A stretch of 64,000 nucleotides of DNA. It comes from Oscillospiraceae bacterium (GTDB lineage: Bacteria; Bacillota; Clostridia; Oscillospirales; SIG627). Within the stretch, counting starts at the first letter, position 1. The number at the start of each line of letters is the position of its first letter. A model generated the notes under the pieces. That model ran no database searches. It worked only from the letters and a program-made list of their open reading frames with translations, and had not been told where the DNA came from. The stretch is from positions 1 through 64,000 of the forward strand of contig SVTV01000013.1 in NCBI GenBank assembly GCA_015063605.1. Reading direction: 5' to 3'. Positions 16,230-24,622 of this stretch are shown here, one piece after another. The position numbers were made by a program, and so were the translations under genes.

Positions 16230-17495
16230 ATGAACAAACACAATTATAAAACTATTATCATATCTCTTTTACTTCTGTTTTCGATACTTTTTAATGTTTC
16301 ATCCTGCAGCTTACCCGTCGTTAAAGCCGATGATCTGATGGAAGATATCACTCCGCAAAGAGTCTTTGGAAAAGCGATCGATGATGAATTTATAACCGAA
16401 TATCTTCGTTTTTCGCTTGAGCTTTTCGATAAAGCATCAAAAGAATCGTTAAACAAGAATATTCTTATTTCTCCGCTTTCCATTGAATTGGCGCTGGCAA
16501 TGACCGCCAACGGAACGGATACCCAAACAAAAAAAGAATTTGAACAGCTTTTCGGTATAAAGCTCGATGATCTTAACGAATACCTTTATACATTCGCTGC
16601 AGAACTTCCTTCCGAAAGCAAAAGCAAGCTTGAGATAGCCAACTCAATATGGTTCAGAGACTCGGACTATTTTACGGTGTATGAAGATTTTTTGCAAAAG
16701 AATGCGGACTACTACGGTGCCGATGCATACAAGTCTCCTTTTGACGGTCAGACAGTAAACGATATGAATGCGTGGACTGAAAAGAATACCGACGGAATGA
16801 TAAAAAAGATCATCGAAACAATATCACCCGATAACGTAATGTTCCTTTTGAATGCCATCGTTTTCGATTCAGAATGGGAAGAAGCTTATGAGAAGAGTGA
16901 TATATACACGGGCGCCTTTTATCCGATAGAGGGTGACCTTAAAAATGTTGAAATGATGCGTTCGGAAGAAAAAATATATCTTGATGACGGAAGTGCCAAG
17001 GGCTTCATAAAGCCTTACAAAAACAACAATTACAGCTTTGCCGCACTTCTTCCGAATGAAGGTGTGGATCTCTACGAATATATTGATTCTTTGACCGTAC
17101 AAATCATAAAAGAGCTTTTGAACGGAGGAAAGGAATATCGGACCGTTCAGGCTGTAATCCCGAAATTCACCTACGAATTCGAAATAAATATGAATGAAAT
17201 ACTTAATAGTTTGGGAGTGGTATACGCCTTCAATTCCGAGGTATCCGACTTTTCAAAGCTCGGAAAGTCACACAACGGAAATCTTTGCTTGGGAAATGTT
17301 ATTCATAAAACCTTTATATCCCTTGATGAAAAGGGAACAAAAGCTGCTGCGGTAACACGTGTTGATGTAAATACAGAAACGGCTTATGAATACCCTTTAA
17401 AGGTTACGCTTGACAAACCGTTTGTGTATATGATAGTGGATAATGCCTCATCTCTTCCCGTATTCATCGGAACGGTAACCGATATAGTCGCTTGA
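16230..17495 (+). CDS. serpin (serine protease inhibitor) lipoprotein
   Basis: A 421-residue protein with a lipoprotein signal peptide (lipobox VSSC, Cys26) and a full serpin domain. Recognisable are NILISPLSIELALAMTANG, LEIANSIWFRD, VMFLLNAIVFDSEWE, the hinge EKGTKAAAVT (about 367-376) and the C-terminal KPFVYMIVDN and PVFIGTV. The small Ala-rich hinge means it should be inhibitory. Counting 17 residues from the hinge Glu places P1 near the NTETAY segment, so specificity might be elastase- or Glu-type rather than trypsin-type; this is uncertain. Surface tethering and the sigma/anti-sigma operon point to defence against external proteases. Confidence 0.95.
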   Translation: MNKHNYKTIIISLLLLFSILFNVSSCSLPVVKADDLMEDITPQRVFGKAIDDEFITEYLRFSLELFDKASKESLNKNILISPLSIELALAMTANGTDTQTKKEFEQLFGIKLDDLNEYLYTFAAELPSESKSKLEIANSIWFRDSDYFTVYEDFLQKNADYYGADAYKSPFDGQTVNDMNAWTEKNTDGMIKKIIETISPDNVMFLLNAIVFDSEWEEAYEKSDIYTGAFYPIEGDLKNVEMMRSEEKIYLDDGSAKGFIKPYKNNNYSFAALLPNEGVDLYEYIDSLTVQIIKELLNGGKEYRTVQAVIPKFTYEFEINMNEILNSLGVVYAFNSEVSDFSKLGKSHNGNLCLGNVIHKTFISLDEKGTKAAAVTRVDVNTETAYEYPLKVTLDKPFVYMIVDNASSLPVFIGTVTDIVA

Positions 17496-17518
17496 TTTAA
17501 AAATATTTATTAAGAAAA

Positions 17519-17556
17519 ATGTCGCATAAACTTGACTTATGCGGCATTTTATTTTA
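17519..17556 (+). terminator. terminator of the serpin operon
   Basis: ATGTCGCATAA pairs with TTATGCGGCAT (one G-T) around an 8-nt loop, followed by TTTATTTTAT. Confidence 0.82.
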
Positions 17557-17560
17557 TACT
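17532..17560 (+). promoter_or_regulatory. promoter embedded in the serpin terminator
   Basis: TTGACT (17532-17537) lies in the terminator loop and TATACT (17555-17560) in its T tract; the 17-bp spacer is the 3' arm of the stem. It would drive the exonuclease gene. Confidence 0.7.
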
Positions 17561-17590
17561 ATATAGGAATAAAAAAACATGAGGAAGAAA

Positions 17591-18235
17591 ATGCAAACTT
17601 ACGTTATAATTGACTTGGAAATGTGCAAGGTACCTCCCGAAAAGCATGAAGAGACTCCATTGAGAAATGAGCTTATACAGATCGGTGCGGTGCTTTTAGA
17701 TGAAAACCTTGAGATATATGATACCTTCGAAACCTTCGTTTGCCCGGAATTCGGAGTAATAGATGATTTTATAGAACAGCTTACGGGAATAACCAACGAG
17801 GATACAAAGGACGCCCCTTACATAGATGAAGCGATAGATATTTTTCTTGATTGGGTTCCCGAGGATGCGGTTATCGTTTCATGGAGCGATACCGACAGAT
17901 ATCAGATAATGCATGAATTAGATGCAAAGGAAATTTATTTTGACGAGCTCGAGTATTACTTCGATACATGGATGGACTGTCAAAAGACCTTCAGCGAAAA
18001 AATGAACTCCAACAAGGTGTATAAGCTCTCCGAGGCATTGATAATAGCCGATATATATCCCGAGGATGGCGAACACGATGCTCTCGTGGATGCACGCAAC
18101 ACAGCTATTCTGTTTACAAAAATGATGCGTGAGGATAAATTGCAGTTAAGCTCATATTACATAACAGAAGATCAGAATAAGCAGACCACCTATTCACCAT
18201 TCGCTGATCTACTTGAAAAATTCAATAAATCATAA
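17591..18235 (+). CDS. DEDDh 3'-5' exonuclease-domain protein
   Basis: A 214-residue single-domain protein of the DnaQ/RNase T fold. Motif I is VIIDLEM (Asp, Glu), motif II is around WSDTDRYQ, and motif III is HDALVDARNT, giving the DEDDh set with its catalytic His. Such stand-alone domains degrade single-stranded DNA or RNA ends; the substrate here is unknown. ATG 17591 follows GAGG by 6 nt; ATG 17579 is only about 12 nt from the predicted transcription start and has poorer support. It is monocistronic between its own promoter and terminator. Confidence 0.85.
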   Translation: MQTYVIIDLEMCKVPPEKHEETPLRNELIQIGAVLLDENLEIYDTFETFVCPEFGVIDDFIEQLTGITNEDTKDAPYIDEAIDIFLDWVPEDAVIVSWSDTDRYQIMHELDAKEIYFDELEYYFDTWMDCQKTFSEKMNSNKVYKLSEALIIADIYPEDGEHDALVDARNTAILFTKMMREDKLQLSSYYITEDQNKQTTYSPFADLLEKFNKS

Positions 18236-18239
18236 CTAA

Positions 18240-18276
18240 CGGGAGATCCGATCTATTATTTCGGGTCTCCTGTTTT
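18240..18276 (+). terminator. terminator of the exonuclease gene
   Basis: GGGAGATCCGA pairs with TCGGGTCTCC (one mismatch/wobble), followed by TGTTTTTTAT. Confidence 0.85.
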
Positions 18277-18299
18277 TTATAAATTTTTTTAAAAGCCTA

Positions 18300-18328
18300 T
18301 TGACAACAAACTGTATTAGTGCTATAAT
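18300..18328 (+). promoter_or_regulatory. sigma-A promoter of the GntR-ABC operon
   Basis: TTGACA (18300-18305), 17-bp spacer, TATAAT (18323-18328). The -10 lies inside the first operator. Confidence 0.88.
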
Positions 18329-18362
18329 ACAGTCACAGAACCGTATTACACATATAATACAG
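18311..18362. promoter_or_regulatory. two YtrA-type operators in tandem
   Basis: CTGTATTA-N6-TAATACAG (18311-18332) and CCGTATTA-N6-TAATACAG (18341-18362) have the same architecture, centres 30 bp apart. The first covers the -10, the second the early transcribed region. Both fit autorepression by the GntR protein encoded just downstream. Confidence 0.85.
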
Positions 18363-18387
18363 TTTTATATGAAAGAGAGTAATTGCA

Positions 18388-18759
18388 ATGATCTCATTTG
18401 ATGATTTTAAAATGGAACCGGGTATCCCCATATATCTGCAAATAGTATTATTCATAAAGAGGGGGATAGTTGCCGGCATTATCAAAAGAGGGGATGAGCT
18501 TCCATCCCGCCGAATCCTTTCCGCATTGCTTGGAGTGAATCCGAATACTGTACAAAAAGCATATAAAATGCTGGAGGATGAATTTCTCATTGAGTCTCAT
18601 TCGGGTGCAAAGAGCGAGGTAAGCTTTTCACATGAAAAGATCGTATCTTTAAGACAAGAGCTTATCGGAAATGATACTAAGCTTATAATCACCTCAATGA
18701 AGCAAATGGGACTTACGAAGGAAGAAGCTATATCACTCATTGAAAAGCTTTGGGAATAA
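18388..18759 (+). CDS. GntR-family regulator, YtrA subfamily
   Basis: A 123-residue short GntR protein: an N-terminal winged HTH (about residues 10-75, with IPIYLQIVLFIKRGI and GVNPNTVQKAYKMLEDE) plus a small C-terminal dimerisation helix pair, without a large effector domain. This is the YtrA layout, whose members usually repress their own ABC transporter operons and respond to cell-envelope-active compounds. Two GTATTA-N6-TAATAC operators lie directly upstream. It is the first gene of an operon of five. Confidence 0.92.
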   Translation: MISFDDFKMEPGIPIYLQIVLFIKRGIVAGIIKRGDELPSRRILSALLGVNPNTVQKAYKMLEDEFLIESHSGAKSEVSFSHEKIVSLRQELIGNDTKLIITSMKQMGLTKEEAISLIEKLWE

Positions 18760-18811
18760 TAACAAAGCTCTGCAAAAATCGTATTTCTGTCGCAGAAAGG
18801 AAAATACATTT

Positions 18812-19588
18812 ATGAAAAAATACTTATCCGTATTCATGCTTATGACACGAGCCACATTTTATAAAGTATTACTCTTGCTTTTATGTATGGCTATACTGCA
18901 AAGCGGATATTTTTATCTCGTTTTGAATAATGAAATAACCATGTACAACGGCAAAGAGATATCCATGGACTTACCTTCATCGCTTCCCGAGAATTTGATC
19001 GATAATGCACATATCCCTCTGTTTTTCGGAATTGCTTTCATTCTTCTTACATTTATTTTATGCAGAAGCTGGCGCGAAAACGGAAGCAGACCGGGATATA
19101 CATTCAGAAGGCTTAATGTTTCCGAAAAGTATGTAATGGTATGCAACGCAATTTATAATGCAATGTGCTATGGACTTCTTATCCTTGTCGAGATAGTAAT
19201 CTCCTATTTACTATGTCAAATGTATATGGCACAGGTATCTCCGGAACGGACAAGTATACAGACCATTTTCCTTGCATTTTACAGAAACGATCTTCTTCAC
19301 AGTATATTGCCTCTTGATGAGGTATCAGGCTGGATAAGAAATATAATAATGGTGCTTTGCCTCGGTTATGCAAGCGCAGATTTTCCTTACCGCCGAAGAT
19401 ATGGAAATCTCGGATTGAATATCATCATTCTTACGGTCATGAGCCTGATGTTCTTTATTTCCGAGGTGGGATTAATGGGAATGGATGTATTTATATGCGT
19501 TATTTTCCTTGCAAGCGCTGCAGAAATAACAAACTTCCTTATAAACGACAACAAAGAGGATGATGAACATGAAATCGAAACATACTGA
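18812..19588 (+). CDS. membrane protein, ABC permease-like, of the GntR operon
   Basis: A 258-residue protein with about six predicted membrane helices and no assigned family. The true start is ATG 18812, 7-8 nt after GAAAGGA; the ORF upstream extension overlaps the regulator gene. A Glu/Asp-rich C-terminus (NDNKEDDEHEIE) overlaps the start of the next gene by 20 nt. Its place between a YtrA-type regulator and an ABC ATPase makes it a likely permease subunit, as in ytr-type operons. Confidence 0.78.
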   Translation: MKKYLSVFMLMTRATFYKVLLLLLCMAILQSGYFYLVLNNEITMYNGKEISMDLPSSLPENLIDNAHIPLFFGIAFILLTFILCRSWRENGSRPGYTFRRLNVSEKYVMVCNAIYNAMCYGLLILVEIVISYLLCQMYMAQVSPERTSIQTIFLAFYRNDLLHSILPLDEVSGWIRNIIMVLCLGYASADFPYRRRYGNLGLNIIILTVMSLMFFISEVGLMGMDVFICVIFLASAAEITNFLINDNKEDDEHEIETY

Positions 19589-20069
19589 GCTCTCACGTTA
19601 TACACCTCCCGGAATCGATCCGTTATTTGAATTAAAATTCTTTCTCTGCGGAATTATTTGCGCCGCCATTTATTCGCTTTTTGTTTTCCTCATAAGACTG
19701 TTTGCAGCTTTAAATCTCTTATATGACTACGAAACACGTGAATTGATAAGAGGAGCTGTAATGACGGATTATTATCTTCTCACCGAATCTCTTTTCATAG
19801 GCTTTACGATTGTTGCAATATGTATGCTGGCGCTGATAATCTATCATTATGCTTATCACAATCAGCACAGCAAAAGCATATATCTGATGAAAAGACTGCC
19901 GGATCCGTTCGAATTGCATCGCAGATGCATATCTCTACCCATTATTTCAACACTGTTATGCGCCGCTTGTGTGTTTTTATTGACACTTTTGTTTTTCCTG
20001 TTCTATCTGTTGGTGACACCGAAAGAGTGTCTTGCACCGGATCAGATACAAAAGCTTTTGAATATTTGA
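19569..20069 (+). CDS. small membrane protein, probable second transporter subunit
   Basis: A 166-residue protein with about three membrane helices (near 25-45, 75-97 and 130-150). AAAGAGG at 19553-19559 selects ATG 19569; the two earlier ATGs are too close to it. It overlaps the upstream membrane protein gene by 20 nt and precedes the ATPase by 29 nt. No family was recognised. It is probably part of the same ABC complex. Confidence 0.72.
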   Translation: MKSKHTELSRYTPPGIDPLFELKFFLCGIICAAIYSLFVFLIRLFAALNLLYDYETRELIRGAVMTDYYLLTESLFIGFTIVAICMLALIIYHYAYHNQHSKSIYLMKRLPDPFELHRRCISLPIISTLLCAACVFLLTLLFFLFYLLVTPKECLAPDQIQKLLNI

Positions 20070-20098
20070 ATCCATTACACGTTTGATTGGAGAATATT

Positions 20099-20830
20099 AT
20101 GTTAGAAATTAAAAACTTATCAAAAACCTATAATTTAAGACCCGCTCTTGAAAATGTATCTCTTTCTATACCAAGAGGAGAAATAATCGGATTATTCGGC
20201 GAAAACGGTGCCGGTAAGACCACACTTATGAAATCCATATTCAATTTCATTCCTTACGATGGCGAGATCACTCTCGACGGTGAGAAGATCACGAGGAAAA
20301 ACATAGCAAAGCTTTCCTATGCTACAAACGAGCATTCATTTTTCCCCAATCTTTCCCCGAAAGCGCATATGGAATTCTACAAAGAGCATTTTGAAAGCTT
20401 TTCGGAAAAACGATATAAGGGATTGATGGATTTTTTCGATCTTCCCGATCATAAGCTTCTCAAAAACTTCTCAACCGGACAGAAAAATCAGTTTGAGGTG
20501 ATAATGGCACTGTCCCAGGGAGCAGACTATATATTAATGGATGAGCCCTTTGCAGGAAACGATATATTCAACAGGGAAGACTTCTATAAGGTCCTCCTCG
20601 GCATTCTTGAACCGAATGAAACCGTTATGCTTTCCACACATTTGATTGAAGAGGTTTCCGAGTTTATCGGCAGAGCTGTTCTCATAAGAAGAGGAAAGAT
20701 AGTGGGCGATGTATACATGAGCGATCTTGAAGACAGCGGAAAAGACCTTATGACATATATCAAGGAAACGTATCATTACCGCGCCGACAGAGTAAGCAAA
20801 GCATTGAACGACCTTACAAGCGGTGAATAA
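20099..20830 (+). CDS. ABC transporter ATP-binding protein
   Basis: A 243-residue single nucleotide-binding domain. Walker A is GENGAGKTT, the signature is FSTGQKNQF, Walker B is YILMDEPFAG, and the switch histidine is in LSTHLIEE. It belongs to the group of ATPases associated with YtrB- and bacitracin-type transporters. ATG 20099 follows GGAG by 6 nt; the listed TTG start four codons earlier is unlikely. It would power the two membrane proteins encoded upstream. Confidence 0.93.
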   Translation: MLEIKNLSKTYNLRPALENVSLSIPRGEIIGLFGENGAGKTTLMKSIFNFIPYDGEITLDGEKITRKNIAKLSYATNEHSFFPNLSPKAHMEFYKEHFESFSEKRYKGLMDFFDLPDHKLLKNFSTGQKNQFEVIMALSQGADYILMDEPFAGNDIFNREDFYKVLLGILEPNETVMLSTHLIEEVSEFIGRAVLIRRGKIVGDVYMSDLEDSGKDLMTYIKETYHYRADRVSKALNDLTSGE

Positions 20831-20860
20831 CGACCTTCTTATCAAGAAAGGAACTACAAA

Positions 20861-22297
20861 ATGAAAAAAGCTTTTTTCTCTTTTTGCCTTGCTTTCGCTC
20901 TTGTCGTATCAATCGTAGTATACTGCACGATAGATATTTCATCAAGAAATGACAAGGTAGTCTTTACCGAAAATGTTATAAAGGGAAACAGTAATGTCGC
21001 AAAGGGAGTGAAATTGGATCTGTCCGCAACATACGGAAACTTTCTTGTATGGGACAGCACCGTTTCTTTTGATAACACCATTACCACCGAGAGCGATTAC
21101 AAGTTCTATCCCACAGGCTATAAATATATCTCCGAGAACAATTACACAGGAGTGAATCTTATGAATTATATTGAATACGGCGATCATTGGAACGAAGATT
21201 CAACTACCGGTATAAACAAGGCTTATAAGGAGCTCTACGATTCATTAAAGCCCGGCGAGGAAGGAACAAAGGAGATCACGCTTTCCGATTATTACGATTA
21301 TTATCCCATACATGTGGAGGTACTGCTTCCGGGCTTGAGTTTTCACCATATGGCTTACCGTAATATCGGAAGCTATCCCGAATGGGCGGGAATTATCACC
21401 AAACTCCGTGATTTCTTTAAAATTCCCGTTTTACCGAATGAAAAGCTTGAAATTTCTGTATCAAAGCCCACGGAAAGCTCATATGCTCAAACCATAGGAC
21501 TTGGATCGGGCAGTAACTCAAGCGAAGCATTTAATCTGTATACATTGTCGGCAGTAACCGATGAAGCATGTTATCTCACCTTCGATCCGAAAACAACTTA
21601 CGGAAATATAATTGATACAAGTCTTATACCCGGCGGATTCGGAATATACAGAATTCCCTATATAACCGATGAAAAAACCGGAAATGTCACTTCTTTGACA
21701 GCAGATGATCTGTCTATGGTACATTCCCTCGATCCCTCCGACGAATACATTCACTTTTGCGCAAGCCATGATAAAAGCGAATTGATGCTCTATACATCGG
21801 AGAAGGGTAAGTATTACCTCACTGTATTCGATCTGAATATGAATATACTTCAAAAAACAGAATTATTTAAAGATCACGGAACAGGTGCTTTTGTTGAAAC
21901 AAAAGAGGATTATGTAGTATTTTGGGGAATCGATAAGGAATTCACGGTCCTTGTTAAAAACGATAAGGGTGAGTACACTGTCGATATGCACACAAAACTT
22001 TCCGAAGAGGATTTTTACATCGATGTAAACAATAAAGACACTTACATTGATATCCAGATGTTTGATTCGATCGATTATAAAAACAAGCGCCTTGCCATTG
22101 CAAGAACGCTTTACGATGAAAAGAAATGGATGTCTACCTGCGGATTCACCCTTACAGTTTTCGATGAAAGCGGTGTTGCTTACAGAGGTGATTATACAAG
22201 CTCTCTCGACGCGGGGATCAACGCATCAAATTATGTGGATAGATGCAGAATACTGAATACGGGAGAAAACGGGATAACAGTTAATTTTTCGGAATAG
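20861..22297 (+). CDS. large exported or membrane-anchored protein closing the ABC operon
   Basis: A 478-residue protein with an N-terminal signal/anchor (about residues 3-24) and no lipobox. The rest is Tyr- and Asp-rich and beta-type, with propeller-like turns in the second half (LTVFDLNMNI, LTVFDESGVAY). No family was recognised. AAGGAA precedes the start and it lies 30 nt after the ATPase gene, ahead of a terminator, so it is the last gene of the GntR operon. It may be an accessory sensor or substrate-binding subunit of the transporter. It is absent from the textbook ytr operon as far as I know. Confidence 0.75.
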   Translation: MKKAFFSFCLAFALVVSIVVYCTIDISSRNDKVVFTENVIKGNSNVAKGVKLDLSATYGNFLVWDSTVSFDNTITTESDYKFYPTGYKYISENNYTGVNLMNYIEYGDHWNEDSTTGINKAYKELYDSLKPGEEGTKEITLSDYYDYYPIHVEVLLPGLSFHHMAYRNIGSYPEWAGIITKLRDFFKIPVLPNEKLEISVSKPTESSYAQTIGLGSGSNSSEAFNLYTLSAVTDEACYLTFDPKTTYGNIIDTSLIPGGFGIYRIPYITDEKTGNVTSLTADDLSMVHSLDPSDEYIHFCASHDKSELMLYTSEKGKYYLTVFDLNMNILQKTELFKDHGTGAFVETKEDYVVFWGIDKEFTVLVKNDKGEYTVDMHTKLSEEDFYIDVNNKDTYIDIQMFDSIDYKNKRLAIARTLYDEKKWMSTCGFTLTVFDESGVAYRGDYTSSLDAGINASNYVDRCRILNTGENGITVNFSE

Positions 22298-22444
22298 TTT
22301 TCGTCATGTTGAGTTTTAGAAATTGGCGCTACATTTTAAATAAGATTATTATATGAATAACGTCCTTTTCGAAAAAACTTTATCTATATGCAATGAAATG
22401 CACAATAGTGAAATCTCCTAAAATAAGACGTAAATTGATATAAT

Positions 22445-22510
22445 AAAAGCCGCTTCAGGCAAGTTTTAACGAAACATGTTTTCTAACTTAGCTTGAAGCG
22501 GCTATTTGTT
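22445..22510. terminator. bidirectional terminator between convergent operons
   Basis: AGCCGCTTCA pairs with TGAAGCGGCT, extended by GC and AAGTT/AACTT pairs. Leftward the stem is followed by TTTTATTATA; rightward by ATTTGTTATATTTTTT. The rest of the 281-nt gap (22298-22578) shows no gene. Confidence 0.78.
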
Positions 22511-22578
22511 ATATTTTTTAAAAGGTATTATGAAATTCAAAAAGATCGATTATTGAGATCAAAGTATCAAACGAATTA

Positions 22579-23523
22579 TTATTCTCCGAATCTCTGTTTT
22601 GCAAGCATTGCCGCACCTACTATTCCGGCATCACCGAAAAGTGTTGCGATCTTAAGTTCTGTCTTCGGCATGAACTTATTATAATCATTTTTCTTAAGAT
22701 ATTCCTTTATCGGATCGAGAAGAACACTTCCTTCACGGCTGATTCCTCCTCCGATAGCAAGTACTTGAGGCTGGAAAATATTTATCGTACTGCATATTCC
22801 CGCGGCAACATATTCAATATATTGATCGCGCACAGCGATTGCAGTTTTATCTCCCAAAGCAGCACATGAGAATGACGTTCTTCCGTTAACGGAACCATGT
22901 TCACGCACCCATTCGTGCATCATAGACTCGGGATGCTCCTTCATCGCTTCCTTAGTCTGACGGATAAGAGCAGTTACCGAGGCATATGACTCAAAGCAGC
23001 CTCTCTGACCGCAAGTACAAGGCTCTCCGTTATAAATAAGTGTAAAATGACCGATCTCACCGCCCGCATAGTTGAATCCGCGCAACAGCTTGCCGTCTGT
23101 GATGACTCCGCCGCCGACTCCGGTACCGAGCGTTATAAAGATAAAGCTGTCTACATTTTCACCGCAGGTAACGTATTCGCCGAACGCCGCAGCATTGGCA
23201 TCGTTTTCAATATTTACCGGCAGATCAAGATATGTACGGAAAATGTCCGTCATGGGAACATGATCCATTGCGATATTGTTTGCGTAAACAACCGTTCCGT
23301 TTGACGTATTGATCGTACCGGGACAACCTATACCAACCGCTTTAACATCAGATATCTTGTATCCACCGCTCTCCACAACTTCTCCTGAAAGCAAAGCCAT
23401 GCTCTTTATGATTTCCGCAGGATCCTTCGGTGTGGGAATACTTTTTGAGCATACGATCTTTCCGTTCACATCACAAAGACCTATCGCAATATTTGTACCG
23501 CCGAGATCAATTCCTATATACAT
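22579..23523 (-). CDS. glcK: ROK-family glucokinase
   Basis: A 314-residue cytosolic sugar kinase. ATP-binding is IGIDLGGTNIAIG, the catalytic region is NDANAAAFGE, and the second phosphate block is LGTGVGGGV. The zinc-containing ROK signature is intact: GGEIGHFTL...CTCGQRGCFE. Length is typical. There is no HTH, so it is an enzyme and not a regulator. Glucose is the default substrate for this branch, though related sugars are possible. It lies 26 nt after the mannose-6-phosphate isomerase gene with a good AAGGAG, so the two form one operon for hexose entry. Confidence 0.92.
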   Translation of the reverse strand: MYIGIDLGGTNIAIGLCDVNGKIVCSKSIPTPKDPAEIIKSMALLSGEVVESGGYKISDVKAVGIGCPGTINTSNGTVVYANNIAMDHVPMTDIFRTYLDLPVNIENDANAAAFGEYVTCGENVDSFIFITLGTGVGGGVITDGKLLRGFNYAGGEIGHFTLIYNGEPCTCGQRGCFESYASVTALIRQTKEAMKEHPESMMHEWVREHGSVNGRTSFSCAALGDKTAIAVRDQYIEYVAAGICSTINIFQPQVLAIGGGISREGSVLLDPIKEYLKKNDYNKFMPKTELKIATLFGDAGIVGAAMLAKQRFGE

Positions 23524-23549
23524 TTTATATCTCCTTTTTATTTATAAGA

Positions 23550-24509
23550 TCAATTTACTTTTGATGCGATCAACTCGCACTGTCCGATTAATTTATATTC
23601 CGCATCTGCTGCGGGAATAAATATACTGTCTCCCTTAGAAAGAGAGATCTCTCCGTTGTTGTATATCAGCTTACCCGTTCCTTCGGTCACAAGCAGAGAT
23701 ACAAAACTTTCTGTGTCCGAGCTTATCACAGCTTCATTATTTACAGTAAGCTTACGGACCGAAAAATACTCACACTCCGCAAGTAAAACATCGTCACCCT
23801 TATCCGTATGCAAAGGATCGGATGATCGTTTGAGAGAGGACACCTCAAGTGCTTTTTCTATATGTAGTGGACGAAGATTTCCATTCTTATCACGCCTGTT
23901 ATAATCAAATACTCTGTATGTGGTGTTGGAGTTCTGCTGAATTTCGCAAATAAACAGTCCTGCACCTATTGCATGAACAGTTTTGGCTGGAATAAAAAAT
24001 ACATCGCCTTTTTTTACATCCACCTTTCGGAGCAGATCGCAAAGCTTACCGTCTTCTATCGCTTTTTCATATTCTTCCTTGGTAATATCTCTCTCGAATC
24101 CGTAATACAGACTTGCTCCTTCCTCGCAGTCTATGATATACCACATTTCGGTTTTTCCGTATTCACCCTCGTGAGTCAAGGCGTATTCATCATCCGGATG
24201 GACCTGTACCGAAAGATCGGCTTTAGCATCAATAAGCTTTATAAGAAGAGGAAAATAACTGTACTTTAGTGATCTTGAACCAAGAACATCCTTCCCTGCA
24301 GCCGATATATACTCGGATAAAGTCAATCCTTTAAAAGGTCCGTCGGCAACTTTACTTTCGCCGTCCTTATGTGCAGACAGCTCCCAGCTTTCCGCTATTT
24401 TTTCCATTTTTTCCGAATCTGATTTTTTACCAAACTCTTTTATAAGCTTATCACCGCCCCAAATGTAATCCTTAAACGCGGGAGAAAGCTTTATCGGTGT
24501 ATGATCCAT
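23550..24509 (-). CDS. manA: class I mannose-6-phosphate isomerase
   Basis: A 319-residue zinc cupin enzyme interconverting mannose 6-phosphate and fructose 6-phosphate. Metal-site blocks are SVQVHPDD (His...), GKTEMWYI (Glu), PAKTVHAIG (His) and EIQQNSNTTYRVFDYNR. The length is that of the short Firmicute type. It heads a two-gene operon with glucokinase behind its own promoter. It fits the nearby beta-mannosidase as the route for released mannose. Confidence 0.95.
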   Translation of the reverse strand: MDHTPIKLSPAFKDYIWGGDKLIKEFGKKSDSEKMEKIAESWELSAHKDGESKVADGPFKGLTLSEYISAAGKDVLGSRSLKYSYFPLLIKLIDAKADLSVQVHPDDEYALTHEGEYGKTEMWYIIDCEEGASLYYGFERDITKEEYEKAIEDGKLCDLLRKVDVKKGDVFFIPAKTVHAIGAGLFICEIQQNSNTTYRVFDYNRRDKNGNLRPLHIEKALEVSSLKRSSDPLHTDKGDDVLLAECEYFSVRKLTVNNEAVISSDTESFVSLLVTEGTGKLIYNNGEISLSKGDSIFIPAADAEYKLIGQCELIASKVN

Positions 24510-24528
24510 GTTAATAATCCGATCTTAG

Positions 24529-24590
24529 TAAGAGAAACTCTCTTATATTTTTCTTATTCTCATTATAACGCAAATACGTAAAAAATACAA
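24529..24590 (-). promoter_or_regulatory. promoter and leader palindrome of the manA-glucokinase operon
   Basis: On the minus strand TTGTAT (24585-24590) and TATAAT (24562-24567) have a 17-bp spacer. The leader contains a perfect 7-bp inverted repeat, TAAGAGA-3-TCTCTTA (24529-24545), a possible operator or small hairpin. Confidence 0.7.
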
Positions 24591-24622
24591 TACCTTTCTT
24601 GAAATTTCTCAAGCATCATATT

